NCBI GenBank assembly: GCA_039820545.1
Contig: JBCBPW010000034.1
Coordinates: 3,209-67,208 of the forward strand
Source: JALEFZ01 sp039820545
GTDB taxonomy: Bacteria > Bacteroidota > Bacteroidia > J057
Direction: 5' to 3'
Length of the DNA stretch: 64,000 nt
Part shown: positions 45,264 to 53,781 of the stretch, in pieces
Position numbering within the stretch: the first letter of the stretch is position 1
Layout of the letters: each line of letters opens with the position of its first letter
The notes under the pieces: model-generated
Database searches by the model: none
Told to the model about the DNA's origin: nothing
Seen by the model: the letters and a program-made list of their open reading frames with translations, nothing else
Translations under genes and position numbers: made by a program

Positions 45264-47330
45264 TCAGGCACTCCTTTTTCCAATGGTCAACAGGATGATT
45301 TCGCATATGAGAAACAAAATTGCAGCTAAGATAAAATATTTCCAAAGCGGAATGCCTTCCTTCTCTTTTTGAATTTGGCTGGCGATGTCTGTAGGATTCG
45401 CATCGAGAAATTGAACCCCATCCAACGCCATGTCTGATAATTTGTCCTGTAACGCTTGGCCAGTGGTAAAGGCGAGTTGGGATTCCTGATCAGAGATATT
45501 GAAGGAAATCTTTTCAAGTAGTTCATTTTCCTGAACGAGCCGATAGTTCCCTGCGCGCAGATCCATTTTTGAAAAATCCAGATTCGTTGCGCCTCCCTGA
45601 ATATACTGCTCAGGCGTGATGGTATTACCTTCCTGATCTACCAATTGGATCAGCGCTTGGTTGCTGCTTCTGATTCTGCGAGGTTTGACATTGCCGATTT
45701 CTTGTCCCTCATCGATGGCTTGTGTTTGATTCATCGTTTGGGTCAATCGGAAAAAGAGCGGGGCAAAAATAGACTTCAAGCTAAGATCTGTCCATTCTTC
45801 TCCAGGAAAGGAAGTAAAGGTATAGACCAATCCTTGATCTGGGGAAGACATGAGGAGAAAGGGGGCACCATTTTCCAGGCTGATGACTTTGCTTTGGATG
45901 AGCTGATTATTGGGGGAGAGGGGATAATATTTGAATGCTAGTGGGGCATCAAAAGACTGGTTGTTCTGTCTTTGGCTGTAAATTCCCTGAAATACAGGAT
46001 GTTTGAGATCTACCTGAGAAGCTTTGACACCTGATTCGATGGACTGCAAGGCTTGGAAACTGCCTACCTGTAACTGAGCCAGCAATTGATTGAGAGAAGT
46101 AACATCTGCTTGACTTCCAGGAATGATCATCAGGCTTGCTCCTGAGGAGAGAAAGATTTTTAATTTTTCTATGAATCCAGAACTCAACTCATTGACCCCA
46201 GCTAAAATCACCGACTTATATTCATCTAACTGAATACCTGAGGCATCTCTCATAGGACGAATATCTGTATCAAACTGAGCGAATAAATCTTGGTAGAGAA
46301 TCTTGAGGTTGGGTAGAGGGCTTCCTTCGAGATAAAGAACCTTTTCTGACTCTGGTACATAAAGACTGAAGTATCGCTTGTTGTCAAAGTCAATGGGATT
46401 GTCGTCGATCTCAATATAGCCACTCAACCACCCAGCCTGAGGAGGTGTAAAGGAAATCGTAAACGTTTGATTGGATTCTGGCTCTAGTTCTGTATTGCTA
46501 ATGGCAGCTACCTTACCTTCCAACATGACTCTTACACTCAAATCCCGAATGGGTTGGTCTCCATCATTGACCAGGGTTAGACTAAGTGATACAGGTTGAT
46601 TGCGCTCAATGATACTAGATTCGATTCGATGATCCTTGATGTAAGCATTGCGCTGGTTGCGTGTACTGAGGGGAATGTATTTGACTAGTAGATTAGAATC
46701 GAGCGGAGGAACTTTTTCATTTGATGTCATCACCGTAGAGGACTGAAAATCGCTGATAAAGTACAGTTCCTTCAGTCCATAGCTTGCACGGTCAAAGATG
46801 GCTGATGACAGATTGAGTAGGTCTATATGGTTCCGTGTATTTTGCTTGATGCTCAATCTGCCCAATTCTGCGATGGCTTCCTCTTGCGAGGAGAAATTAT
46901 AATTCAACTTAGGCTTACTCAGGGGCATGATCAGAATATCATCCTGCTTGCTATAAGCCTTGGCGATATTTCTGGATAGGGAGAGTGCTTGCTGAAAATA
47001 GGCTCCTTTTTCATTGGAGGCTTGCATACTGGCCGAGTTGTCTACTACGATGGCCACAGAGCGATTGCCTTGTAAGAAGGGCTGATTTTCATTGATGATG
47101 ACAGGGTTGGCAAAAGCCAGGACGATTCCTGTGATGGCTAGCAGGCGCGTAAGTAGCAGCAGCCACCGCTTGAATGTCATGCGACGTACGACCGTCTGCT
47201 TGACCTCCTTGACAAAGGCTACGTTGGAAAAAAGAATCTCCTTGGGGCGCTGGAGATTGAAGAAGTGAATAATGATAGGGACCGAAAGTCCTAATAAGCC
47301 CCACAGAAGGGCTGGGTTTAAGAATGTCAT
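45264..47330 (-). CDS. BatA/vWA-type inner-membrane protein
   Basis: 688 residues. The N-terminal 90 residues are the BatA (aerotolerance regulator) membrane region: FLNPALLWGLLGLSVPIIIHFFNLQRP, a strand of basic residues and a second helix (LLLLTRLLAITGIVLAFANPVI). A von Willebrand A-like domain follows with a partly kept MIDAS (IVVDNSASMQAS, about 90-101). The middle is beta-rich with an Ig-like part, and a final helix near 665-683 (YFILAAILFLICEIILL) anchors the C-terminus. Such proteins occur in envelope-stress clusters with MoxR ATPases, which are not seen here. Confidence 0.85.
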   Translation of the reverse strand: MTFLNPALLWGLLGLSVPIIIHFFNLQRPKEILFSNVAFVKEVKQTVVRRMTFKRWLLLLTRLLAITGIVLAFANPVIINENQPFLQGNRSVAIVVDNSASMQASNEKGAYFQQALSLSRNIAKAYSKQDDILIMPLSKPKLNYNFSSQEEAIAELGRLSIKQNTRNHIDLLNLSSAIFDRASYGLKELYFISDFQSSTVMTSNEKVPPLDSNLLVKYIPLSTRNQRNAYIKDHRIESSIIERNQPVSLSLTLVNDGDQPIRDLSVRVMLEGKVAAISNTELEPESNQTFTISFTPPQAGWLSGYIEIDDNPIDFDNKRYFSLYVPESEKVLYLEGSPLPNLKILYQDLFAQFDTDIRPMRDASGIQLDEYKSVILAGVNELSSGFIEKLKIFLSSGASLMIIPGSQADVTSLNQLLAQLQVGSFQALQSIESGVKASQVDLKHPVFQGIYSQRQNNQSFDAPLAFKYYPLSPNNQLIQSKVISLENGAPFLLMSSPDQGLVYTFTSFPGEEWTDLSLKSIFAPLFFRLTQTMNQTQAIDEGQEIGNVKPRRIRSSNQALIQLVDQEGNTITPEQYIQGGATNLDFSKMDLRAGNYRLVQENELLEKISFNISDQESQLAFTTGQALQDKLSDMALDGVQFLDANPTDIASQIQKEKEGIPLWKYFILAAILFLICEIILLTIGKRSA

Positions 47331-47554
47331 ATGCCTTGATTCTCTTGAATGTGCGACGACTAAAATCGTCCATCATTCACATTTTCTTTCAGCTCGTAAA
47401 ATTTATCGCTATTATCAATAAACAAATAGTACAACAAAGACTTAAATTAGCATTATTTGTGTTTGATATGGAGAACAAAATATCCTCTTTTTCACGAATC
47501 CCCATAGGATTTTTTGCGTTTTAAAGAGGAATTCAAATTTCTTGTGACACCCTA

Positions 47555-47584
47555 TTGACTTTTTCCTTTATTCTTTTACATTTG
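47555..47584 (+). promoter_or_regulatory. Probable promoter of the DUF2795 gene
   Basis: TTG at 47555-47557, 19 bases, then TACATTTG at 47577-47584, a perfect match to the Bacteroidota -33/-7 pattern. Transcription would start about 20 bases before the ATG at 47612. Confidence 0.65.
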
Positions 47585-47611
47585 CGGCGTTTTTAACCTA
47601 AGGATAGATAT

Positions 47612-47833
47612 ATGTATTGGACATTAGAATTGGCAGTTTACCTCGAAGATGCTCCATGGCCAGCCACTAAAGCGGAGTTAATCGACTTTGCCCAAAGATC
47701 AGGCGCCCCGATGGAAGTGGTAGAAAATCTGCAACAGCTTGAGGAGGTAGACGCGACGTATGACAACATCGAAGAAATCTGGCCAGATTATCCCACAAAA
47801 GAAGATTTCTTATTCAACGAAGACGAGTATTAA
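47612..47833 (+). CDS. DUF2795 family small protein
   Basis: 73 residues, strongly acidic. It opens MYWTLELAVYLEDAPWPATKAELIDFAQRSG, followed by APMEVVENLQQLEE and a tail rich in Asp and Glu. The layout (PWPATK-LI-A-R-GAP-EV---L--L) is that of DUF2795 proteins common in Bacteroidota, predicted to be small helical and possibly nucleic-acid-linked, but without known function. It has its own promoter and stands alone. Confidence 0.85.
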   Translation: MYWTLELAVYLEDAPWPATKAELIDFAQRSGAPMEVVENLQQLEEVDATYDNIEEIWPDYPTKEDFLFNEDEY

Positions 47834-48110
47834 TCTACTGGATTAATAAACGAATGAGAAGCACAAGACACAAAGTGCTGAAGATCGTCACGCCTTGACT
47901 TTTTTTCAGACCTTTTATGTCTAGCTGATTAGAGAGAAAAGGGCATACAATTAGGTGTGAGGATGAAACTGTGGACGGAGTACGCTAATACTTCGAGAAT
48001 CGCCCTCATATGAAACCCAACCATTCAAAAAGCTGCATGAATTTATATCGTGTAGCCTATTTATTCCTTGTGTAGCGGACAGAATACATCCTCTGACTCC
48101 TCTTTCTTAA

Positions 48111-48830
48111 TTGTCATTTTTGGACCTTCAGATCAAACATCTCAACCTCTATCGAGGGCAACAACACATCTTGAAAGAGGTCAACTTGAGTCTCTCCTCT
48201 CCCCTTACCTTTATCTTGGGGCACAACGGAAGTGGGAAAAGTAGCCTACTGTCTACCATCCAAGGACTGCTCCCTTACAAGGGCGAAATACGCATCGGGT
48301 CTCAGGATCTACAAGATATGGGAAGACAAGAGTTGGCTCGTACCATCTCGTGGGTTCCCCAATTATTGGCCCCTGACTATCCCCTCAAGGTCATGGACTA
48401 TGTTCTCATGGGAAGGTTTCCCTACTTACAGTGGTTGGGGTCTTTTCGTGAGGCAGATAGGGCTGCTGCCTTAGAAGCATTGCATACCCTTCGCATCTCG
48501 CATCTTTCGACGCGATGGATCAAGACACTGTCTGGGGGAGAGTGGCAACGTGTAGTTCTCTCGCGGGCCTTAGCTCAAGAAACAGACTTATTGCTGCTTG
48601 ACGAGCCTACACAGGCGATGGATCCACTCAACCGTGTACACTTTTATGAACTGGTAGATGATCTGGTGAAAAAAGGCAAGATGATCCTATGTACGACGCA
48701 TCATTTGGAGGCGCTTCGCGGCGTCGACTGTCATGTAGTGGGCCTGGCCCATGGAAAGGTCGTATATGAAGACATAGGCGATCGGCATGAAATGGATGTG
48801 CTGCTAGAAAAGATTTTTAGAGAGCCCTAA
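48111..48830 (+). CDS. ABC transporter ATPase, iron-siderophore/heme/B12 type (FecE/HmuV-like)
   Basis: 239 residues starting at TTG 48111, right after a pyrimidine-rich leader. Complete ATPase: Walker A GHNGSGKSS, Q-loop WVPQLL, signature TLSGGEWQRV, Walker B LLLLDEPTQAMD, H-loop TTHHLEALR. The spacing and the YVLMGRFPYL stretch are typical of the FecE/BtuD/HmuV family, which drives uptake of iron chelates, heme or cobalamin. No permease or binding-protein gene adjoins it in the window. Confidence 0.88.
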   Translation: MSFLDLQIKHLNLYRGQQHILKEVNLSLSSPLTFILGHNGSGKSSLLSTIQGLLPYKGEIRIGSQDLQDMGRQELARTISWVPQLLAPDYPLKVMDYVLMGRFPYLQWLGSFREADRAAALEALHTLRISHLSTRWIKTLSGGEWQRVVLSRALAQETDLLLLDEPTQAMDPLNRVHFYELVDDLVKKGKMILCTTHHLEALRGVDCHVVGLAHGKVVYEDIGDRHEMDVLLEKIFREP

Positions 48831-48947
48831 TTTTACGGATAGATTTATGTTCGCTTGAGTGAGGTCTGGGACGATGTTCATCCTTTTTACAGATATAACA
48901 GATGATCCCGTTGCATATTCGCTTTCTATACTTTCAGTGTGATCCCT

Positions 48948-49973
48948 TTATTCAGCATTTGGAGTATCATCATTTTGCTGCACTTGCCAGTCTATTAAGA
49001 GCGATTCTGCTGCTTCGATAGGTGAGCGCGTCCCTGCTTTCACCTCTGACTGGACCTCTTCCCAACGATCCTGAATCTGCGGATCATCATAAAATAGCTG
49101 GAGCAGTTGTTGTTCGAGTGTTTCCTTCATCCAGTTTGTAGCCTGTGACTGGCGGTGCTGAGTCCAGTAGCCATGCTCCTTGCTCTTTAATCGAAATTCC
49201 TCAAGCTTCTCCCACACTTCATCCAAGCCATCACCAAGGAGGGCAGAGCACAAATGGACGCTAGGTCGCCATCCAAAATATTTTGGTGGAAACAGTCTGA
49301 GAGCAGATGTATAATACGTCTTGGCTTTACGTGCGACAGGAAGTTGCTCTCCTTCGGCTTTGTTGATCACCAGTCCATCCGCCATCTCCATGATTCCTTT
49401 TTTGATTCCTTGGAGATCATCCCCTGCGTTGGGTAGCATGAGCAATAAAAAAAAGTCCACCATACCTGCAACGGTGATTTCAGACTGTCCTACACCTACT
49501 GTCTCTATACATACGACATCGAATCCAGCGGCTTCACACAAGAGGAGGGTTTCCCGTGTTTTTCGAGCAACTCCTCCCAGCGATCCACTAGTAGGGGAGG
49601 GGCGTACATACGCTTGCGGATGGTGGGACAGAAGGTCCATACGGGTTTTGTCTCCCAAGATACTCCCTCCACTGACTTGGCTACTCGGATCGATGGCCAA
49701 TACAGCCACTTTTTTTCCCTCTTGGACCAGCATATATCCAAACTGATCGATGAAGGTACTTTTCCCTACACCTGGTACGCCCGTGATCCCGATCCTGTAG
49801 GAATTCCCTGTATATGGCATACATTGATTGATGATCGTTTTGGCCAAGGTACGATCTTCTTTTCGGGTACTTTCTACGAGTGTAATGGCTTGACTCAGCA
49901 ACACTCTATCTCCTTGGAGGATACCTTCAATATATGTTTCTGCACTTTTGGTTTTTCTTCTTCTCCGATACAT
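48948..49973 (-). CDS. meaB: MeaB/ArgK G3E-type GTPase chaperone
   Basis: 341 residues. G1 GITGVPGVGKSTFIDQ, switch region GSILGDKTRMDLLSHHPQAYVRPSPTSGSLGGVARKT, G3-like ETVGVGQSE and G4 VINKAEG are the MeaB signatures. The C-terminal helical region (about 250-330) serves dimerisation. MeaB loads and protects adenosylcobalamin-dependent methylmalonyl-CoA mutase. No mutase gene is in the window, so the partner is elsewhere. The neighbouring FecE/BtuD-like ATPase could serve cobalamin uptake, but that link is speculative. Confidence 0.95.
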   Translation of the reverse strand: MYRRRRKTKSAETYIEGILQGDRVLLSQAITLVESTRKEDRTLAKTIINQCMPYTGNSYRIGITGVPGVGKSTFIDQFGYMLVQEGKKVAVLAIDPSSQVSGGSILGDKTRMDLLSHHPQAYVRPSPTSGSLGGVARKTRETLLLCEAAGFDVVCIETVGVGQSEITVAGMVDFFLLLMLPNAGDDLQGIKKGIMEMADGLVINKAEGEQLPVARKAKTYYTSALRLFPPKYFGWRPSVHLCSALLGDGLDEVWEKLEEFRLKSKEHGYWTQHRQSQATNWMKETLEQQLLQLFYDDPQIQDRWEEVQSEVKAGTRSPIEAAESLLIDWQVQQNDDTPNAE

Positions 49974-50026
49974 GACGTAGTAATCTCAGGCAACAAAGGA
50001 TGTGTAGGGTAGATTCAGGATAAGAG

Positions 50027-50497
50027 TTACTGCTTTTTGGAATAATATTGCTCTACAATGCCATGTCGTCCCTGAATGCCGATGACGAGAGAGTCTGGGT
50101 TGCGAAAAAGGATTTGGTATCTAAATAGACTGTCATTACTAGAGGGGATGAGATCCTTTCCATTGGTGCGTGTGGGGATCAATGCCATACGATCGGAAGA
50201 ATTGCTCAGGAACCAGTCGCCTGTGGTATGATTAAATGTGTCATAGGAGAGATAGTGACCGTCACCAAAAAATATTAAAGTGGGAGGGATGCCGCTCTCG
50301 GGGCGATTGACAACTTCGGGTTGGTAAGGGTCCATATAGCCATGCATCACCCAGCCATTGACAAAGGTATCCTTACACATGATGTCACGTGCTTTCTTTG
50401 TGGCAAGGGCTTCTTCCCACTGTGGTTGGCAGCCTACTGCGATAAAGCTGAGGCTTACAGTGAAAAGGAGTATCCAGGTGAATTTTATTTTTATCAT
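50027..50497 (-). CDS. Small lipoprotein of unknown function
   Basis: 156 residues with lipobox IAVGC (acylated Cys at residue 23). The mature part is about 130 residues, rich in beta-prone and aromatic residues (TLIFFGDGHYLSYDTFNHTTGDW; FRYQILFRNPDSLVIGIQG), which resembles lipocalin-like domains of Bacteroidota lipoproteins. No enzyme motif is seen. It is divergent from the YqiA-like esterase gene 52 bases away. Confidence 0.7.
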   Translation of the reverse strand: MIKIKFTWILLFTVSLSFIAVGCQPQWEEALATKKARDIMCKDTFVNGWVMHGYMDPYQPEVVNRPESGIPPTLIFFGDGHYLSYDTFNHTTGDWFLSNSSDRMALIPTRTNGKDLIPSSNDSLFRYQILFRNPDSLVIGIQGRHGIVEQYYSKKQ

Positions 50498-50548
50498 ATA
50501 TGCCGAAAATAATCAGGATTTTTTGATTTTTACGCCCAATTTGAATTT

Positions 50549-51046
50549 ATGAACATACTCTACATACACGGGCTTGATAGCCAGCCCAACATGGAGCGGA
50601 TCTCTTTCCTTCAGGAAGTAGGGCATGAAGTCCAAGCCTTACACTTGGATTATCGAAACAGGCCCGATACATATACGGTGCTACGGACACTTTGTATCGA
50701 ACAAGAGATCAATTTTATCGTAGGAAGTTCTTTAGGTGGTTTTTTGGGTTATTGGTTGGGAGAGGATTTAGGTATTCCAGGTCTACTTTTCAATCCAGCT
50801 GTCTACCTCAAGCCACAGGAGGCGGGTTTTCTGCCAGTGCCCGAAGGACATTGCCCGAGCCGATACGTAGTTATAGGAGCGCAAGATGAGGTAGTAGACC
50901 CTCATGTAAGTTGGCGTTTCTTTGAAAAGAAAAGTGAGATCGCGCCCTTTCAGCGTGTGATTAGGTGTCAATGGTTGGCACACCAGATCGACATCCAGAC
51001 TTTTCAGGAGATGTGTCGATGGGCAGGATTAAGTGTAAGGATTTAA
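50549..51046 (+). CDS. YqiA/UPF0227-like esterase
   Basis: 165 residues forming a minimal alpha/beta hydrolase. ILYIHGLDSQPN at the start, nucleophile elbow GSSLGGFLGYW (Ser about residue 60), and a late Asp/His pair (VIGAQDEVVD; AHQIDIQ) match the YqiA family, which hydrolyses short-chain and palmitoyl-CoA esters in E. coli. It is cytoplasmic. A downstream gene of the same strand follows after 13 bases, so they are probably co-transcribed. Confidence 0.85.
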   Translation: MNILYIHGLDSQPNMERISFLQEVGHEVQALHLDYRNRPDTYTVLRTLCIEQEINFIVGSSLGGFLGYWLGEDLGIPGLLFNPAVYLKPQEAGFLPVPEGHCPSRYVVIGAQDEVVDPHVSWRFFEKKSEIAPFQRVIRCQWLAHQIDIQTFQEMCRWAGLSVRI

Positions 51047-51059
51047 TATCAACAAGCAT

Positions 51060-51599
51060 ATGGAGATTGCAGAAATCATTGTAGAAGCGATAAAATATAT
51101 TTTACCCGCAGTATTGGTTTTGATTGGTATGCGATGGGTGCTAGCCAGCACACAGCAGACCCAGCTCAAGGCTCAGCAGCAGCGTATGACCTCGGAGATC
51201 AACCAACAGCACTTAACGGTTGTCCTTACAGCTTATGAGCGCGCAGTCCTCTTTTGTGAGCGGATACAACCTCATCAGGTAATCCAGCGTAATCCGCCTT
51301 CGCAACAGCAACCAGCCCAGGTCTACAGTCAAGTATTGATACAGGATATTTTGGGAGAATACGAACACAATGTAGCGCAGCAAGTGTACATCCATCCCGA
51401 GGCATGGTCGGCTCTGATGGCAGGGCGAGACCAGATCATTCATTTGATTCAGGAAGGGATGAAACAGTTTGAGGGTAAAGGGAGTGCTGCAGATTTGGCT
51501 CAGGGCTTACTGGCTGCCTATCAGGAGGAAGAACAAAAGATAAATCGATCTGCTGTATTGTTGTTAAATAAGAGTGTTCGAACGCTATTTGGTCACTAA
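51060..51599 (+). CDS. Membrane-anchored protein of unknown function
   Basis: 179 residues: one N-terminal transmembrane helix (about residues 11-28, YILPAVLVLIGMRWVL), then a Gln-rich coiled coil (about 30-50) and a helical C-terminal domain (AYERAVLFCERIQP, VLIQDILGEYEHNVAQQVYIHPEAW, INRSAVLLLNKSVRTLFG). Similar anchored helical proteins are widespread in Bacteroidota near dnaA or in small operons, but no function is known to me. It follows the esterase gene by 13 bases. Confidence 0.7.
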   Translation: MEIAEIIVEAIKYILPAVLVLIGMRWVLASTQQTQLKAQQQRMTSEINQQHLTVVLTAYERAVLFCERIQPHQVIQRNPPSQQQPAQVYSQVLIQDILGEYEHNVAQQVYIHPEAWSALMAGRDQIIHLIQEGMKQFEGKGSAADLAQGLLAAYQEEEQKINRSAVLLLNKSVRTLFGH

Positions 51600-52062
51600 G
51601 AATAAAAGTGCTTGCTAAAAAAAAGAGCATTCGTATCCATTGGTTCTAGAAAAAGGGTAACAGGCGGGATAGGAGTCGCATATTGCCAATGGTAAGCAAG
51701 TAGTAAGCGACTGGGTAGTATCTCCCAATTGTGAAATAATGATTTTGGATAAATTTCCAATGATCGTTATAAATTAAGTGCTTCTTGTGTATACTGTTGA
51801 TAATCAGTGATATATATACATAATATGTGATATATTCAGTTTTTACCCAATCAAGTAAGATTTCCTATACCCTCTGTTTATGAATCACTTACATAAATAC
51901 CTGTTCTTCAAGCCTCTATCAAACCTTACGAATCCTGTAAAAAAAATATGACTTCATAGTTTGATATAATATTATTTTTCTCCACTTTTATCGTTACGCC
52001 AAAGGGAAAAAGGCAATTTTTAGCCAAGTTTTTAGTTCTAAATACAAACACTTTTAGCCAAG
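51600..52062. other. AT-rich region upstream of dnaA
   Basis: 463 bases without a gene. It holds a nine-base direct repeat GTGATATAT at 51807-51815 and 51827-51835 (20 bases apart), a single DnaA-box-like TGTTGATAA at 51795-51803, and the direct repeat TTTTAGCCAAG close to dnaA. It could be part of a replication origin or only the dnaA promoter region. I find no cluster of canonical TTATCCACA boxes, so an origin is not claimed. Confidence 0.45.
52018..52062. repeat. Direct repeat TTTTAGCCAAG next to the dnaA start
   Basis: Two identical 11-base copies at 52018-52028 and 52052-52062 are spaced exactly 34 bases start to start, about three helical turns, and the second abuts the GTG start of dnaA. 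The placement suits binding of a repressor (possibly DnaA itself) or a translational control site. Confidence 0.5.
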
Positions 52063-53508
52063 GTGAATAAAATGACAGCAACTCACGTTGACGTATGGAA
52101 TAACTGTCTCCATCTCATAAGGGAGGAACTGGCGCCGCAAAGCTATGATACGTGGTTTCGGCCCATCAAACCTGTTAAGCTCGAACACAATGTTTTGACT
52201 ATTGAAGTCCCCAGTCAATTTTTCTATGAATGGTTGGAAGAACATTATGTAGGGCTTTTGAAACAGGCTATCCACCATGAGTTAGGGTCTGATGGAAGAC
52301 TAGAATATGCCATCGTCGTTCATAACCAACTTCCCAATGGAAGGGGAGCTACAGTACATATTCCTACTGCTTCTGGACAGCCCGTCAAATCTGCTTCACA
52401 CAATATGAAACAGATCGAACAGACACGTCCAGTTCCTAATCCTTTTGTCATTCCTGGAATCAGGAAACTCGAAGTGGAGTCTAACCTCAATGGCAATTTT
52501 AGTTTTGATACCTTCATCGAAGGAGACTGTAACCGACTCGCCCGTGCTGCTGGATATGCTGTCGCCAACAAACCGGGAGTAACTGCTTACAATCCCCTCT
52601 TTATATATGGAGGTGTTGGATTGGGAAAGTCACACCTATTACAGGCTATTGGAAATAAGATCAAGGAAAACGCTCCTAAAAAAGCGGTTCTATATGTTTC
52701 TTCTGAGCGCTTCATTAACCAATTCGTAGAGGCTGTACGAAAAGGGAATGTAAACGATTTTATGAACTTTTATCAGATGATTGATGTCTTGTTAGTAGAT
52801 GACATCCAATTTCTCTCTGGTAAAGAGCGCACACAAGAAAATTTCTTCCACGTCTTCAATCACCTCCGCCAATCAGGTAAGCAAATCATTCTTGCCTCTG
52901 ACCGATCGCCCAATGATATGGAAGGCGTAGAGGAGCGACTACTCTCCCGCTTTAAGTGGGGATTGAGTGCCAGCTTACAAGTTCCTTCCTTCGAGACACG
53001 AAAAGAGATCCTCAAAAGTAAGATGTACCAAAATGGCATCGAGCTTCCAGAAGAGGTAGTAGAGTTCATTGCTCACAATATCAATTCAAATATCAGAGAG
53101 CTGGAAGGTGCCCTCATCAGTTTGCTCGCTCAGAGTAGCTTGAACCGACAGGATGTAGACTTACAACTAGCAAAGTCTATGCTGCAAAATTTTGTCGATT
53201 CTGTCAGCCGCGAGATCACAATTGAGTCCATCCAGAAGATTGTTGGAGAGCACTTCTCTGTAGAAGTGGAATTGATGAAGGCAAAGACACGTAAAAGACA
53301 AATCGTCCAGGCGCGCCAGATCGCCATGTTTTTTGCCAAGGAACTCACTCGACATTCTCTTAAGTCTATTGGCCTACACTTTGGGGGGCGGGATCATTCG
53401 ACTGTTATCCATGCTTTACAAACTGTCAACGATCTGATCGCAACCGACAAGTACTTTAAGCAAAGTGTGGCAGAAATTAGAAAGCGGATTTCGATGGAGT
53501 TAGCCTAG
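52063..53508 (+). CDS. dnaA: Chromosomal replication initiator DnaA
   Basis: 481 residues with all four DnaA domains. Domain I (about 1-85, YDTWFRPI) binds helicase loader partners; domain II is a short variable linker. Domain III is the AAA+ ATPase (Walker A GGVGLGKSHLLQAIGN near 180, Walker B LLVDDIQFLSGKERTQEN near 245, sensor ASDRSPND). Domain IV is the DNA-binding helix-turn-helix with the signature FGGRDHSTVIHALQ. The start may be GTG 52063 or ATG 52072. It opens replication at oriC. No dnaN follows, in keeping with the scattered arrangement in Bacteroidota. Confidence 0.98.
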   Translation: MNKMTATHVDVWNNCLHLIREELAPQSYDTWFRPIKPVKLEHNVLTIEVPSQFFYEWLEEHYVGLLKQAIHHELGSDGRLEYAIVVHNQLPNGRGATVHIPTASGQPVKSASHNMKQIEQTRPVPNPFVIPGIRKLEVESNLNGNFSFDTFIEGDCNRLARAAGYAVANKPGVTAYNPLFIYGGVGLGKSHLLQAIGNKIKENAPKKAVLYVSSERFINQFVEAVRKGNVNDFMNFYQMIDVLLVDDIQFLSGKERTQENFFHVFNHLRQSGKQIILASDRSPNDMEGVEERLLSRFKWGLSASLQVPSFETRKEILKSKMYQNGIELPEEVVEFIAHNINSNIRELEGALISLLAQSSLNRQDVDLQLAKSMLQNFVDSVSREITIESIQKIVGEHFSVEVELMKAKTRKRQIVQARQIAMFFAKELTRHSLKSIGLHFGGRDHSTVIHALQTVNDLIATDKYFKQSVAEIRKRISMELA

Positions 53509-53579
53509 GAAGACAAATATGAGGGATTGTTGGGATCGTTTTTGTACTTTCGTTATAGATCAATAAACGATTCGAAAAT

Positions 53580-53738
53580 ATGCTAAGAAAAGCTATACTT
53601 TTTTTTGTCACCCTCTTTTTGGGTTCTATACTCTTGTCATCTTGTGCCATGCTCAAGGGGGATCCACGCAAGAATTGTAATCACCCCAAGCATGGTCAGT
53701 ATATGAGAGAGCAACAGCTCAAACGAATTAGAGGCTAA
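53580..53738 (+). CDS. Small lipoprotein downstream of dnaA
   Basis: 52 residues. The start is an ATG at 53580 and the stop TAA at 53736-53738. The signal peptide has the lipobox LSSC, giving Cys22 as the acylated residue and a mature part of only 31 residues (CAMLKGDPRKNCNHPKHGQYM...). The mature part is basic and has a single Cys in NCNHPKHG. Bacteroidota genomes often carry such miniature lipoproteins. A TACTTTCG box (one mismatch to TAnnTTTG) lies about 35 bases before the start. The function is unknown; it may be co-transcribed with dnaA. Confidence 0.6.
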   Translation: MLRKAILFFVTLFLGSILLSSCAMLKGDPRKNCNHPKHGQYMREQQLKRIRG

Positions 53739-53781
53739 CTTATCCTACTTATATCTTTCCTTTAGGTTTTTACTTCATTTC

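Noticed and set aside
47828..47848. TATTAAT / ATTAATA inverted repeat after the DUF2795 gene as a terminator
   Set aside because: The stem is A-T only and is not followed by a T tract.
51600..52062. Firm oriC call
   Set aside because: There is only one degenerate DnaA box, no box cluster, and gene order gives no further support.
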